Positions 1 to 6,583 of a stretch of 7,250 bases of DNA are shown piece by piece. Source of the DNA: an uncultured Lewinella sp. (lineage in GTDB: Bacteria; Bacteroidota; Bacteroidia; Chitinophagales; Saprospiraceae); the NCBI GenBank assembly GCA_938021455.1, contig CALIGP010000280.1:1-7250 (forward strand). Reading direction: 5' to 3'. Under the pieces are notes generated by a model. It ran no database searches, had not been told where the DNA came from, and worked only from the letters and a program-made list of their open reading frames with translations. The position numbers and the translations under genes are program-made. How positions within the stretch are numbered: position 1 is the first letter of the stretch; each line of letters starts with the position of its first letter.

Positions 1-788
1 TAAGTCGCTATCTTCTGTGTATCCAATACGCTATAGGCTGGACGCTTGGCTGGCGTTGGATACTGCTCCGTACGAATAGGTTTCAACTGGCAATCGATCC
101 CCGCTTTCTCGAAAATAGCGTGTGCAAAATCGTACCAGGAAGCCGCTCCACTGTTGGCAAAATTATAAATGCCTGCGGGTGCTTCATTTGCGGGAAGAGA
201 TAGTGCGGCCGCGGCAAGGTCCGCCGCGTAGGTAGGCGATCCAATCTGGTCCGCTACGATACTCAGGCTCTCTCTTTCTTGCCCTAAGCGAATCATCGTC
301 CGGAGAAAATTATGCCCATACTCTGCATAGACCCAGCTGGTCCGAATGATCCAGGCGTCAGGGTTGTGGCGCATGATCTCGTTTTCCCCCTCTAACTTCG
401 TACGAGCATATACACTTGTACCCAGCGTGCGATCTGATTCTCTTAAAGGGCGGTTATATCCGTCGTCGTACACATAGTCCGTAGAAAAATGAACGAAGCC
501 AACTCCACGCTGATGGCAGGCAGCCGCCAGGCGGGCGGCACCTTCAACATTCACCGCACGGGCTTTCTCCGGCTCGCTTTCTGCCCGGTCTACAGCCGTA
601 TAAGCGGCCGCATTAAAACAGATATCAGGCTTAGCGTCAGCAAAGGCGGCGCGTAAATCTTCGGGCTTGGTCAAATCAAGCGCAGAACGGTTATAGGCAA
701 ATATTCGGAGTTCCGTATTGGCACGAGCAGCACCTATGAGTTTCTGCCCGAGTTGGCCGCCGGCACCGCAGATCATGATTCTTTTCAT
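1..788 (-). CDS. rmlD: dTDP-4-dehydrorhamnose reductase (RmlD), C-terminus cut by window edge
   Basis: This is a cytoplasmic NAD(P)H-dependent short-chain reductase that makes the last step of dTDP-L-rhamnose synthesis, supplying rhamnose for surface polysaccharide. The frame reads from ATG at 788 down to the window edge without a stop, giving 262 residues; RmlD proteins are usually near 290-300, so only the last few dozen residues are missing. Visible motifs: the N-terminal Rossmann glycine motif GAGGQLG (8-14), NAAAYTAVDRAE (59-70), STDYVYD (102-108) with the catalytic Thr, the catalytic pair Tyr127 and Lys131 in YARTKLEGE, RTSWVY (149-154), DQIGSPT (180-186) and the late RPAYSVLDT motif (249-257). 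No internal damage is seen. It is divergent from the nuclease-helicase gene with 128 bp between the starts. Other rhamnose or polysaccharide genes, if present, lie outside the window to the left. Confidence 0.95.
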   Translation of the reverse strand, partial: MKRIMICGAGGQLGQKLIGAARANTELRIFAYNRSALDLTKPEDLRAAFADAKPDICFNAAAYTAVDRAESEPEKARAVNVEGAARLAAACHQRGVGFVHFSTDYVYDDGYNRPLRESDRTLGTSVYARTKLEGENEIMRHNPDAWIIRTSWVYAEYGHNFLRTMIRLGQERESLSIVADQIGSPTYAADLAAAALSLPANEAPAGIYNFANSGAASWYDFAHAIFEKAGIDCQLKPIRTEQYPTPAKRPAYSVLDTQKIAT

Positions 789-916
789 TGTCAGCGAAGA
801 TAAGTTTTAGCCAGACTTCGTGGTCTTTCCTTTGTCGGTTTTTAGTCAGGTTTCCGGGCGCGGGACGCAGGTGCAAGGAATTGGTTGAGAAGCAGTATTG
901 GAATAATCGAACTAAA

Positions 917-3900
917 ATGTCTTTACCTTCGCCACTAATGACCGAAGACCAACGCAACGACGCCTTCCGTAAATACTTCTACCGTAAGCTTAACCGCCTT
1001 CGGGACAACGAAGATTACAGCTCGCAGGAACGTTGCCTGGCGCTCCGCCGGTTCCTGCTCGAGCTCTTTGAGCGGGCGACGGAGAAAGACAAGCTTCACT
1101 TCAGCACCAACTTCTCCCGGATTAGCTACGCCGCGCACAAATTCGGTGTTCCGGCTACGCACATTCATCAGGAACGGCGCTTCCGCAGCCGCCGCGTCTC
1201 CCAGCTCTCCGCGGAAGACATTGACAAGCAGCTCACCACCGGCTATCGCCTGGCCACAGAGCTAACCCGCGCCCTCTTCGGCGGCGCGGTCCCCGAAGAC
1301 TGGGTCAGCTACCTGACCCTGCCCTACCCTTTCCCCTACGTTAAACCGGAAGTAAAAGATCGCTTTACCCGTTTGCGGGTCCTCGCCGTAGAAATCGAGC
1401 AAGAAGAAGAGCTCCTCTACGTACGAGAAGAAGCCCGTCCCGAAAGAGTCTACAGTATCCCTTTCGGGGTTGACGAAGTGAATAACCCTTTCGTCGCTCA
1501 GGCACTCGCCATCGTTCGGAAAGTCAGCGGACTCCCCGTCCTGCTTAACCTGATCAATGCGGAACTGAGGAGCGACGGACATTTGCACCCCGCCCAAATC
1601 ATCGTACAGCCGGACTACCTGATTGACGTAACCGCCGTAGCCGAGAGTTTTGAATCCGACAAAAGCTACCAACCCTGGAGTAATATGGCCCGCAAGTTGG
1701 TACCCATGCGGACGGCCATGCCGCTGGTGCGGGGTAATCTCGTCAATTATTTCCTAGACCGACTGGTAGAAAAGCCGGACGTCAGCTTCAAGGAACTATT
1801 GGCCAATATTTTCCAGACTCAGCCGCTGGCTCTCTGCCTGTTTGAAGACCGGGAAATTACCGACCTGATTGCTCAACTGAAGCACCACTTCGTCAGCCTA
1901 CAAAAATTCGTCAATCAGGAATTGACACGGATTGACGTCAACCGCGAGTCCATTCTCCTCGAGCCCTCTTTCTTAAGCCCAACCTATGGAGTGCAGGGTC
2001 GACTCGATTTACTGCAAGCCGGTGCCACCAAAGCAGACCCGACCACCATAGTCGAGCTAAAAACAAGCAAATACTGGAAGCCGAACAAGCACGGCATCAA
2101 CCAGACGAACTATATCCAGACCCTGCTTTACGATTTGATGATCAACGAAGCAATGGGAGAAGGGGCCAACGTACGCTCCTACATTCTGTACAGCAACGAC
2201 TTCGAAAACGGGTTAAAATACGCCCCGCCGGAATACCAGCAAAAGCTGGAAGCCATTGCTGCCAGAAACCAACTCCTCGGCGTAGAGCTCCTGATCGGGA
2301 AGCTCGGTGTCGAAGCTGGCAAAGACCTTGCCGAAGAAACCAATGGCCTGATCAACCGGCTAAACCCGGCCAAGATCCCCAGCCTCGGCACATTCTCCCG
2401 ACGGGATCACGAAAAAGTACTCGACGTCTATGGCAAACTCAATGAGTTGGAGCGTCGGTATTTCGGGGCTTTCCTTGGCTTCACGGCTCGGGAGCAGCAG
2501 CTCTCTAAAACCGGCGAGCAAAGGTTGGAGAGCATCAACGGATTGGCCAGCCTCTGGCTGGAGGAACGAGAAGATAAAATCGAACGCTTTGAGCTGCTCG
2601 ACGGGCTGGTCTACTCCGAATACGACCCCGAGACGGCCATCCTAACGCTGGCCCGACCTGCGGAGGACGACCGGCTGGTCAAGTTCAGGCAGGGAGACAT
2701 CATTGCCCTATACGCCACCGCCGAAAAGGCGGCCCGCCCGCAGGATGCCATCCGCTCCCAGATCCTGAAATCGACCATCATCGAGATCAGCCCAAGCCAG
2801 GTACGGCTGCGGCTACGCAGCCAGCAGCTCAACGATGCGGCCTTCCGCCGGAATGGCTTCTGGAGCATCGAAAAGGACGTGCTGGACAGTAGCTTCCGCC
2901 ACCACTACCGGGGCTTGCTTACGTGGGCTTCTGCTCCCGTCGAGCTGCGCCGACAGTGGCTGGGCCAAGCCCCTCCGGGGCAAGCGCCTCCGCTCACGAC
3001 CACCATCGCCGACGGCCTAACCGAAGAACAAAACCGTATCCTACAGACGATCATCACCGCGCCGGACTATTTCCTCCTCTGGGGCCCACCCGGAACGGGG
3101 AAGACAAGTCAAATGCTCCACCATCTGGTACGGCATTTGCTGGACAACAGCCAGGAAAGTCTCTTGCTAGTGGCTTACACCAACCGGGCGGTAGACGAGA
3201 TTTGCGAAAGCATCGAACGGATCGTTACACCGGAAGGAGAATCGTTTACCAACTACCTCCGCATTGGCAGTCGGTACGGGGTGTCGCCCCGCTTTGAGGA
3301 GCGGCTGCTGCAGGTACAGAGTCAAAAGATTAAGAAGCGGGCGGAGCTTCGGGCTTTGATTCAAAGTACCCGCATCATCGTCAGTACGGTAGCAAGTGTG
3401 GGCGGGAAAGGCGAGCTCTTTCAGCTCAAGCAGTTTGACCGAATTATTGTGGACGAAGCCAGCCAGATCCTCGAACCGCTGCTGGCGGGCCTCCTGCCGC
3501 GTGCGCCCCGGGCTTTGCTCATTGGTGATCACCGGCAGCTACCTGCCGTAGTGCAGCAACGCCCCGCTGAAACGAAAGTATCCGACGAAGCGCTGATTGA
3601 CATCGGTTTAAAAGACCTGGCCACCAGCCTCTTCGAACGTCTCTACCTGACCGCCCAGCGCAAGGGCTGGACCTGGGCCTACGACCAACTCCGCCACCAG
3701 GGGCGGATGCACCAGGACATTATGGCCTTCCCGGCTAAGCACTTCTACGACGGGCAGTTGGAGATTTTACCGGAGACCATCCCCCATCATCAAACACAGC
3801 TCAAAAAACTACCCTCTGCACCTGCGGCCGCGCAAACGGAGAACGAGCCGCTGTACCATCGCCTCGGCAGTCGTCGCCTCCTTTTCCTCGACACCCCACC

Positions 3901-4339
3901 CGACCATCGTAACGCCGACCCCAAGGTGAATGGCCACGAAGCCGAAATGATGGTCGAGCTCATCAACAATTTCACGGAACTCTACGCCAAAACGGAACGG
4001 CCCATCGAGCCGGGAGACATCGGAATCATCACCCCTTACCGGGCGCAGATTGCGCACATTCGTCGCCACTTACACAAGGCTGGCCTCTCCGCCGAAAACT
4101 ACATGGTCGACACCGTAGAACGTTATCAGGGAGGCGCTAAGCGCATCGTTCTCATATCTCTTTGCACCAACGAAGACGCGCAGATTCAAATGCTCTCTCA
4201 GGTGAGTGAAGAAGGCGTAGATCGTAAGCTGAACGTGGCCATGACGCGAGCACGGGAACATCTCGTGATCGTCGGTTGCCCGGATATTCTTCGGCAGAGT
4301 ATGGTGTATGGGGAGCTTTTGGATTTTATTGGGGAGTAG
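917..4339 (+). CDS. Dna2-like PD-(D/E)XK nuclease / SF1 helicase fusion
   Basis: A 1140-residue protein with Dna2-like domain order. Residues 1-265 are an uncharacterised N-terminal region. A Cas4/RecB-type nuclease follows: RGNLVN (272-277), GVQGRLD (358-364, Asp364), IVELKTSK (378-385, Glu380 and Lys382) and QTLLY (401-405). A predicted beta-barrel spans about 557-642 and a short GQAPP-GQAPP linker lies at 683-692. The helicase has a Q motif (Gln705), Walker A GPPGTGKT (723-730), motif Ia (753-762), DEAS (846-849), GDHRQLPA (870-877), motif IV with Arg930, motif V VERYQGG (1067-1073) and motif VI AMTRARE (1108-1114). It should unwind and cut single-stranded DNA during replication repair or end processing; that is family inference. 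Only five cysteines occur (40, 307, 763, 1083, 1121), so the Dna2/AddB-type iron-sulphur cluster is absent. ATG 917 is preferred, preceded by an A-rich stretch; the frame is also open back to a TTG at 788 that overlaps the rmlD start, and ATG 938 is a second choice. It could be called a generic AAA or DNA2/NAM7-type helicase. Confidence 0.9.
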   Translation: MSLPSPLMTEDQRNDAFRKYFYRKLNRLRDNEDYSSQERCLALRRFLLELFERATEKDKLHFSTNFSRISYAAHKFGVPATHIHQERRFRSRRVSQLSAEDIDKQLTTGYRLATELTRALFGGAVPEDWVSYLTLPYPFPYVKPEVKDRFTRLRVLAVEIEQEEELLYVREEARPERVYSIPFGVDEVNNPFVAQALAIVRKVSGLPVLLNLINAELRSDGHLHPAQIIVQPDYLIDVTAVAESFESDKSYQPWSNMARKLVPMRTAMPLVRGNLVNYFLDRLVEKPDVSFKELLANIFQTQPLALCLFEDREITDLIAQLKHHFVSLQKFVNQELTRIDVNRESILLEPSFLSPTYGVQGRLDLLQAGATKADPTTIVELKTSKYWKPNKHGINQTNYIQTLLYDLMINEAMGEGANVRSYILYSNDFENGLKYAPPEYQQKLEAIAARNQLLGVELLIGKLGVEAGKDLAEETNGLINRLNPAKIPSLGTFSRRDHEKVLDVYGKLNELERRYFGAFLGFTAREQQLSKTGEQRLESINGLASLWLEEREDKIERFELLDGLVYSEYDPETAILTLARPAEDDRLVKFRQGDIIALYATAEKAARPQDAIRSQILKSTIIEISPSQVRLRLRSQQLNDAAFRRNGFWSIEKDVLDSSFRHHYRGLLTWASAPVELRRQWLGQAPPGQAPPLTTTIADGLTEEQNRILQTIITAPDYFLLWGPPGTGKTSQMLHHLVRHLLDNSQESLLLVAYTNRAVDEICESIERIVTPEGESFTNYLRIGSRYGVSPRFEERLLQVQSQKIKKRAELRALIQSTRIIVSTVASVGGKGELFQLKQFDRIIVDEASQILEPLLAGLLPRAPRALLIGDHRQLPAVVQQRPAETKVSDEALIDIGLKDLATSLFERLYLTAQRKGWTWAYDQLRHQGRMHQDIMAFPAKHFYDGQLEILPETIPHHQTQLKKLPSAPAAAQTENEPLYHRLGSRRLLFLDTPPDHRNADPKVNGHEAEMMVELINNFTELYAKTERPIEPGDIGIITPYRAQIAHIRRHLHKAGLSAENYMVDTVERYQGGAKRIVLISLCTNEDAQIQMLSQVSEEGVDRKLNVAMTRAREHLVIVGCPDILRQSMVYGELLDFIGE
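2963..2992 (+). repeat. 15-bp tandem duplication with triloop hairpin inside the helicase linker
   Basis: Two adjacent 15-bp units (2963-2977 and 2978-2992) match at 13 of 15 positions and encode GQAPP twice. The first unit and the junction form an inverted repeat GCCCC-TCC-GGGGC (2969-2981), a 5-bp stem with a three-base loop. That is the same layout as the intergenic hairpins further right. The repeat sits in the linker between the beta-barrel region and the helicase core, where extra residues are likely tolerated. Confidence 0.6.
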
Positions 4340-4403
4340 TGTTTTGGTTCTTTGGTATTTTGGTTCTTTGGTATTTTGGTTCTTTGGTTCTTTGGTTCTT
4401 TGG
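4340..4403. repeat. 8-bp tandem array, eight units, abutting the helicase stop codon
   Basis: Eight contiguous 8-bp units follow the helicase TAG with no spacer. In order they are TGTTTTGG, TTCTTTGG, TATTTTGG, TTCTTTGG, TATTTTGG, TTCTTTGG, TTCTTTGG and TTCTTTGG. The 5' part therefore alternates two unit types (a 16-bp higher-order repeat) and the 3' part is a homogeneous run of TTCTTTGG. The array is T/G-only apart from one C or A per unit, and has no stop codon in the frames it crosses, which creates spurious hydrophobic or KEPKYQRTK-like reading frames. It lies in the 3' untranslated region between two converging genes. Confidence 0.95.
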
Positions 4404-4430
4404 GGCTGCCGCATATTGGAGGATTTGGGA

Positions 4431-4511
4431 GGCTGCTGCGCAGCGAGGATTTTCAAGCGGAGCTCGCGGAGAACAGGAGAGGCTGCTACGCAGCGAGGGG
4501 TTCACGCAGAG
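4431..4511. repeat. Two copies of a ~50-bp module: triloop hairpin plus CGCRGAG-type tail
   Basis: GGCTGCTGCGCAGCGAGG (4431-4448) recurs exactly 50 bp later as GGCTGCTACGCAGCGAGG (4481-4498), with one change in 18 positions. Each contains an inverted repeat GCTGC-NNN-GCAGC, a 5-bp stem with loop TGC in copy one and TAC in copy two, so the only change falls in the loop. Each hairpin is followed by a related 11-mer, TTCAAGCGGAG (4452-4462) and TTCACGCAGAG (4501-4511). Purine-rich sequence with further GCAGAGG-like words runs on to about 4545. No T-tract follows the stems, so an intrinsic terminator is not clearly supported, although the position between converging genes would suit one. Confidence 0.85.
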
Positions 4512-4571
4512 GAGGAAAGAAGAGGCAGAGGAGGAAAACGGGAAGGCGCTCTGACTCCTTGAGTTATTCAA

Positions 4572-4967
4572 CTACATCCCAGCAGCCAGATAAAACACCA
4601 CCGTCATGTAGGTCCAAAAGCCAACGGCAGCAATGTGAATAAACGTCTCAAATCGTTTACCTCGCCACAACTTTGGGGAGTAGACGAAAAACTGAAAAAC
4701 CAGCCGAAGTGCCCAAAAAACAGACAGGCCAAGGCAAATTTTCCGGCCTAATGGTGTAGTGGTCAGTTCTTCTGCAGAAGTGAAACAAAGTAGACCAATG
4801 GCAAACACCGTGATGGCGATAAAAATCATGTGAGTCTGCATCATCTGCCGGTTCATCAGGCTGAGGGGTTTCAGGTCCCGTTTCCAGTCGAGGTATCCCG
4901 GAATAAACACGTGAAGCAAGGACAGGAATAATAACAACCCACCAATAATTTTAAGATTTAGCAGCAT
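4572..4967 (-). CDS. Small four-helix membrane protein, unknown function
   Basis: A 131-residue protein with four predicted membrane segments at roughly 5-23, 46-64, 75-95 and 108-129, short charged connections and no signal peptide cleavage site that I can identify. Recognisable features are LHVFIPGYLDWKRDL near the first segment, then NRQMMQTH (39-46) leading into segment two, which look like conserved family positions, and SPKLWRGKRFET between segments three and four. I do not recognise a named family with confidence. Its ATG overlaps the 3' end of the methyltransferase gene by 17 bp, so the two are probably translationally coupled and work together at the inner membrane. It is the last gene of the minus-strand group and converges on the helicase gene across 232 bp of repeats. 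Confidence 0.8.
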   Translation of the reverse strand: MLLNLKIIGGLLLFLSLLHVFIPGYLDWKRDLKPLSLMNRQMMQTHMIFIAITVFAIGLLCFTSAEELTTTPLGRKICLGLSVFWALRLVFQFFVYSPKLWRGKRFETFIHIAAVGFWTYMTVVFYLAAGM

Positions 4968-5712
4968 TCGGGCTTAGGGTATATTTGACAACGAAGGGGT
5001 TAATCCGGGTCTTGGTCACGTCTTCAAAGCCCGCCGCAGAAAAGGTAAGTTGCCAGTTGGCATCGGAGACGAAATGAAGGGCACCGAAGGAATAAGCCAG
5101 GTAATTGGCCGTATCCCGGAGATGTTCTACGACGATGATTTCTCCGTCAGGCTTCAAAGCCTTTCGCAGTAGTCCAAAGAAGCGAGCTCTCTCGTCGGGA
5201 TCACGGATTTCGTGAGCCGCGAAGATCAGGAAAACGAGGTCGGTTGAATGGTCGGCCAGCGGTAGATTAGCCGTAGTGATTGGTTCTGTACCGGGATAGG
5301 GCGGGTAGGCTGCCCGGGCCCGTTTGATGGATGGCTCCGTATGTAGCTTCGGATCGTAAAAATCAAGAACCCGAAGTTGTGCATTAGAAAATCGGACGGC
5401 CAACAGGCTGCTGGTTTCGTCGAAACCAGCGTTGATATTCACGATGCTTTTGGGCTCCCCGAGCTCCCCCAGCCAGTCCAGTCCATAAAGATCGGAGCCA
5501 TCGTAAACGTACCAGGAAACGAGTAGGGAAGTGAAGGTGGTAAAGAGTACAAAAATGGCAATAAGTCCGCCCAGCAGGATGAACCGCCCACCCAGCCAGG
5601 TCGCCAGCCAAATACCGGCAAATACCCCGGCAATGGCCAGGACGTAAAACGGCCAGTTGAAGCGGATGATATTCCGAAGCCCCTGTAGGGGTGTGCGTGT
5701 GTTGGCCATCAT
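4951..5712 (-). CDS. Membrane-anchored class I SAM-dependent methyltransferase
   Basis: A 253-residue protein. Two hydrophobic segments (about 20-40 and 44-68) form an N-terminal membrane hairpin, which should leave the catalytic domain on the cytoplasmic face. The domain follows class I methyltransferase order: a divergent motif I around IVNINAGFDETS (90-101), an acidic motif II in LRVLDFYD (113-120), the LPLADHSTDLVFLIFAAHEIRD stretch near 150-171 containing motif IV, and LKPDGEIIVVEHLRD (186-200) at the following strand. The run after EHLRD, with FGALHF and a late AGFEDVTKTRINPFVVKYTL, resembles UbiE-like enzymes. The substrate is not known; membrane anchoring suggests a lipid, quinone or other membrane-bound acceptor, which is inference. 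The gene begins 11 bp after the DUF2071 stop, behind GAAAAACT, with two consecutive ATG codons (5712 and 5709), either of which could be used. It overlaps the next gene by 17 bp. Confidence 0.85.
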   Translation of the reverse strand: MMANTRTPLQGLRNIIRFNWPFYVLAIAGVFAGIWLATWLGGRFILLGGLIAIFVLFTTFTSLLVSWYVYDGSDLYGLDWLGELGEPKSIVNINAGFDETSSLLAVRFSNAQLRVLDFYDPKLHTEPSIKRARAAYPPYPGTEPITTANLPLADHSTDLVFLIFAAHEIRDPDERARFFGLLRKALKPDGEIIVVEHLRDTANYLAYSFGALHFVSDANWQLTFSAAGFEDVTKTRINPFVVKYTLSPNAAKS

Positions 5713-5723
5713 AGTTTTTCGGC

Positions 5724-6452
5724 TTACAGGGTTTCCACGACTCCTCTTTTCCAGGAATAGGGTATGTTTTCAACGACGAAAGCGCTGGCGAGTGTGGCGT
5801 GCTTCCAGCCTCGTTTTTCCAACCAGGGCAAGGTAAGACTTTCCACCGCGACTGGGCGGGGTTGCCAGTTTTGGCGGCGGCCTTCAACGATGAGCATTTC
5901 TCGTGTCTCCGCGAGGTAGGTAAAGGTGAACGGCAGCGGGCCAGCGAAGCGGCGGGCTTCCTTCCAGTTCGCAAAGGGAGAGTCGGGAGGCAAAGCAGGG
6001 TCTTCGGCGTAGCAAACGCTTACCTCAAAGCCTTCGCTGGCGCTGGACACGTGGTAATGGGCGGCGGTTTTCTCTTGCTGTACGGAGATTCTGGAGTAGT
6101 TATAATGCGTCATTAGATTACCGAGTAACTCCATCTGCCGGCTGTCGGTCTGGGACTCCAGAATGTAGAGCCCACGGAGCCGTTTTCCCGACTGGTTCCC
6201 ATAGCGGGTGAAGATGCGGTAGCCCACCAGAAAAAAATCATTACCCAGAAAGGCGGGCATAATACTGGGCCGCAGGCTTTTGGTTTGCACCATGGCGACA
6301 GCAACGAAGGCGTGTTCATCGTTGAAAGTATCTAATTGTAGCGGTGGCGGCAGGAGGGGTTGTAATTCCTCAGGTGGCAGGGCGAAGGTGAGCACCAACG
6401 ATTGATCGAAGTGAGCAGAGACGGGGAAAGGGTGGCGCTTACGCAGGTGCAT
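5724..6452 (-). CDS. DUF2071 (YqjF-like) protein
   Basis: A 242-residue soluble protein without membrane segments or signal peptide. The opening, with FDQSLVLTFALPPEEL followed by LLPPPLQLDTFNDEHAFVAVAMV (about 15-54), matches the DUF2071/YqjF pattern in which a proline-rich LP..L.LDTF segment precedes a strand. Members are thought to have the beta-rich acetoacetate decarboxylase-like fold; no reaction is established for them. Further parts are YRIFTRYGNQSGKRLRGLYILES (78-100) and a C-terminal LTLPWLEKRGW. ATG 6452 is chosen because the homologous sequence begins there. The frame stays open upstream to 6791, but that part is antisense-frame shadow of the DoxX-like gene plus hairpin repeats. 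It heads the tight three-gene group, with 11 bp to the methyltransferase. A Bacteroidota-like promoter box lies 17 bp upstream. Confidence 0.82.
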   Translation of the reverse strand: MHLRKRHPFPVSAHFDQSLVLTFALPPEELQPLLPPPLQLDTFNDEHAFVAVAMVQTKSLRPSIMPAFLGNDFFLVGYRIFTRYGNQSGKRLRGLYILESQTDSRQMELLGNLMTHYNYSRISVQQEKTAAHYHVSSASEGFEVSVCYAEDPALPPDSPFANWKEARRFAGPLPFTFTYLAETREMLIVEGRRQNWQPRPVAVESLTLPWLEKRGWKHATLASAFVVENIPYSWKRGVVETL

Positions 6453-6469
6453 GGGGAGGTTTTTGGAGG

Positions 6470-6477
6470 CAAAGTAA
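6470..6477 (-). promoter_or_regulatory. Possible -7 promoter box for the DUF2071-methyltransferase operon
   Basis: Read on the minus strand, TTACTTTG followed by C resembles the Bacteroidota -7 consensus TAnnTTTG with one mismatch. It lies 17 bp before the DUF2071 ATG, which would give a very short leader. No TTG-type -33 element is present at the expected distance; the hairpin at 6490-6500 occupies that region instead. Weak support. Confidence 0.3.
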
Positions 6478-6485
6478 GTGGAAGG

Positions 6486-6536
6486 GCTCGCGCTTCGCGC
6501 TCGGAGTAATGTGATATGGCTCGTGCTTCGCACTCG
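6486..6536. repeat. Pair of 18-bp triloop hairpins, 33 bp apart, with compensatory change
   Basis: GCTCGCGCTTCGCGCTCG (6486-6503) and GCTCGTGCTTCGCACTCG (6519-6536) match at 16 of 18 positions. Each folds as a 4-bp stem around loop TTC (GCGC/GCGC and GTGC/GCAC), flanked by a direct CTC...TCG. The two differing positions are C6491/G6499 in copy one and T6524/A6532 in copy two, which are partners in the same stem, so the pairing is preserved. The starts are 33 bp apart, close to three helical turns. They lie between the DoxX-like and DUF2071 genes, just upstream of the possible promoter box. Confidence 0.85.
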
Positions 6537-6541
6537 TACTT

Positions 6542-6582
6542 CCCGGACTACGGGGGAGGCTCCGCCTCCGCCTTTGTCCGGG
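6542..6582. repeat. Nested hairpin immediately after the DoxX-like stop codon
   Basis: An outer stem CCCGGAC (6542-6548) pairs with GTCCGGG (6576-6582), 7 bp. Inside it lies a second inverted repeat GGAGGC-TCC-GCCTCC (6555-6569), a 6-bp stem with a three-base loop. Six unpaired bases lie on each side between the two stems, giving a symmetric 41-bp structure. It begins one base after the DoxX-like stop codon on the minus strand, so it would be the first thing in that 3' untranslated region and could end transcription or block 3' decay. There is no T-tract on the minus-strand side, so a classical intrinsic terminator is not supported. Confidence 0.7.
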
Positions 6583-6583
6583 G

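Noticed and set aside
788..916. Upstream extension of the helicase frame to a TTG at 788, adding 43 residues.
   Set aside because: The extension overlaps the rmlD start, lacks resemblance to a conserved domain start, and a good ATG with an A-rich leader exists at 917.
2805..2822. Inverted repeat GGCTGCG-GCTA-CGCAGCC in the helicase gene.
   Set aside because: It has a four-base loop, encodes an ordinary beta-strand (RLRLRS) of the barrel region, and may be chance in GC-rich coding DNA.
917..4339. Reading the nuclease-helicase as part of an antiphage defence system.
   Set aside because: No partner defence gene, methylase, integrase or similar is present nearby; flanking genes are housekeeping or membrane metabolism.
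4554..4564. ACTC-CTT-GAGT hairpin just past the four-helix protein gene, considered as a terminator.
   Set aside because: Only 4 bp of stem and no T-tract on either strand.
4276..4642. Several overlapping frames on both strands giving hydrophobic W/F-rich or KEPKYQRTK-like peptides.
   Set aside because: They are produced by the stop-free 8-bp array and purine-rich repeats, run into real genes, and have no family features.
5680..5691. CCCCTGTAGGGG inverted repeat near the methyltransferase start.
   Set aside because: Short, two-base loop, within coding sequence for TPLQGL; most likely chance.
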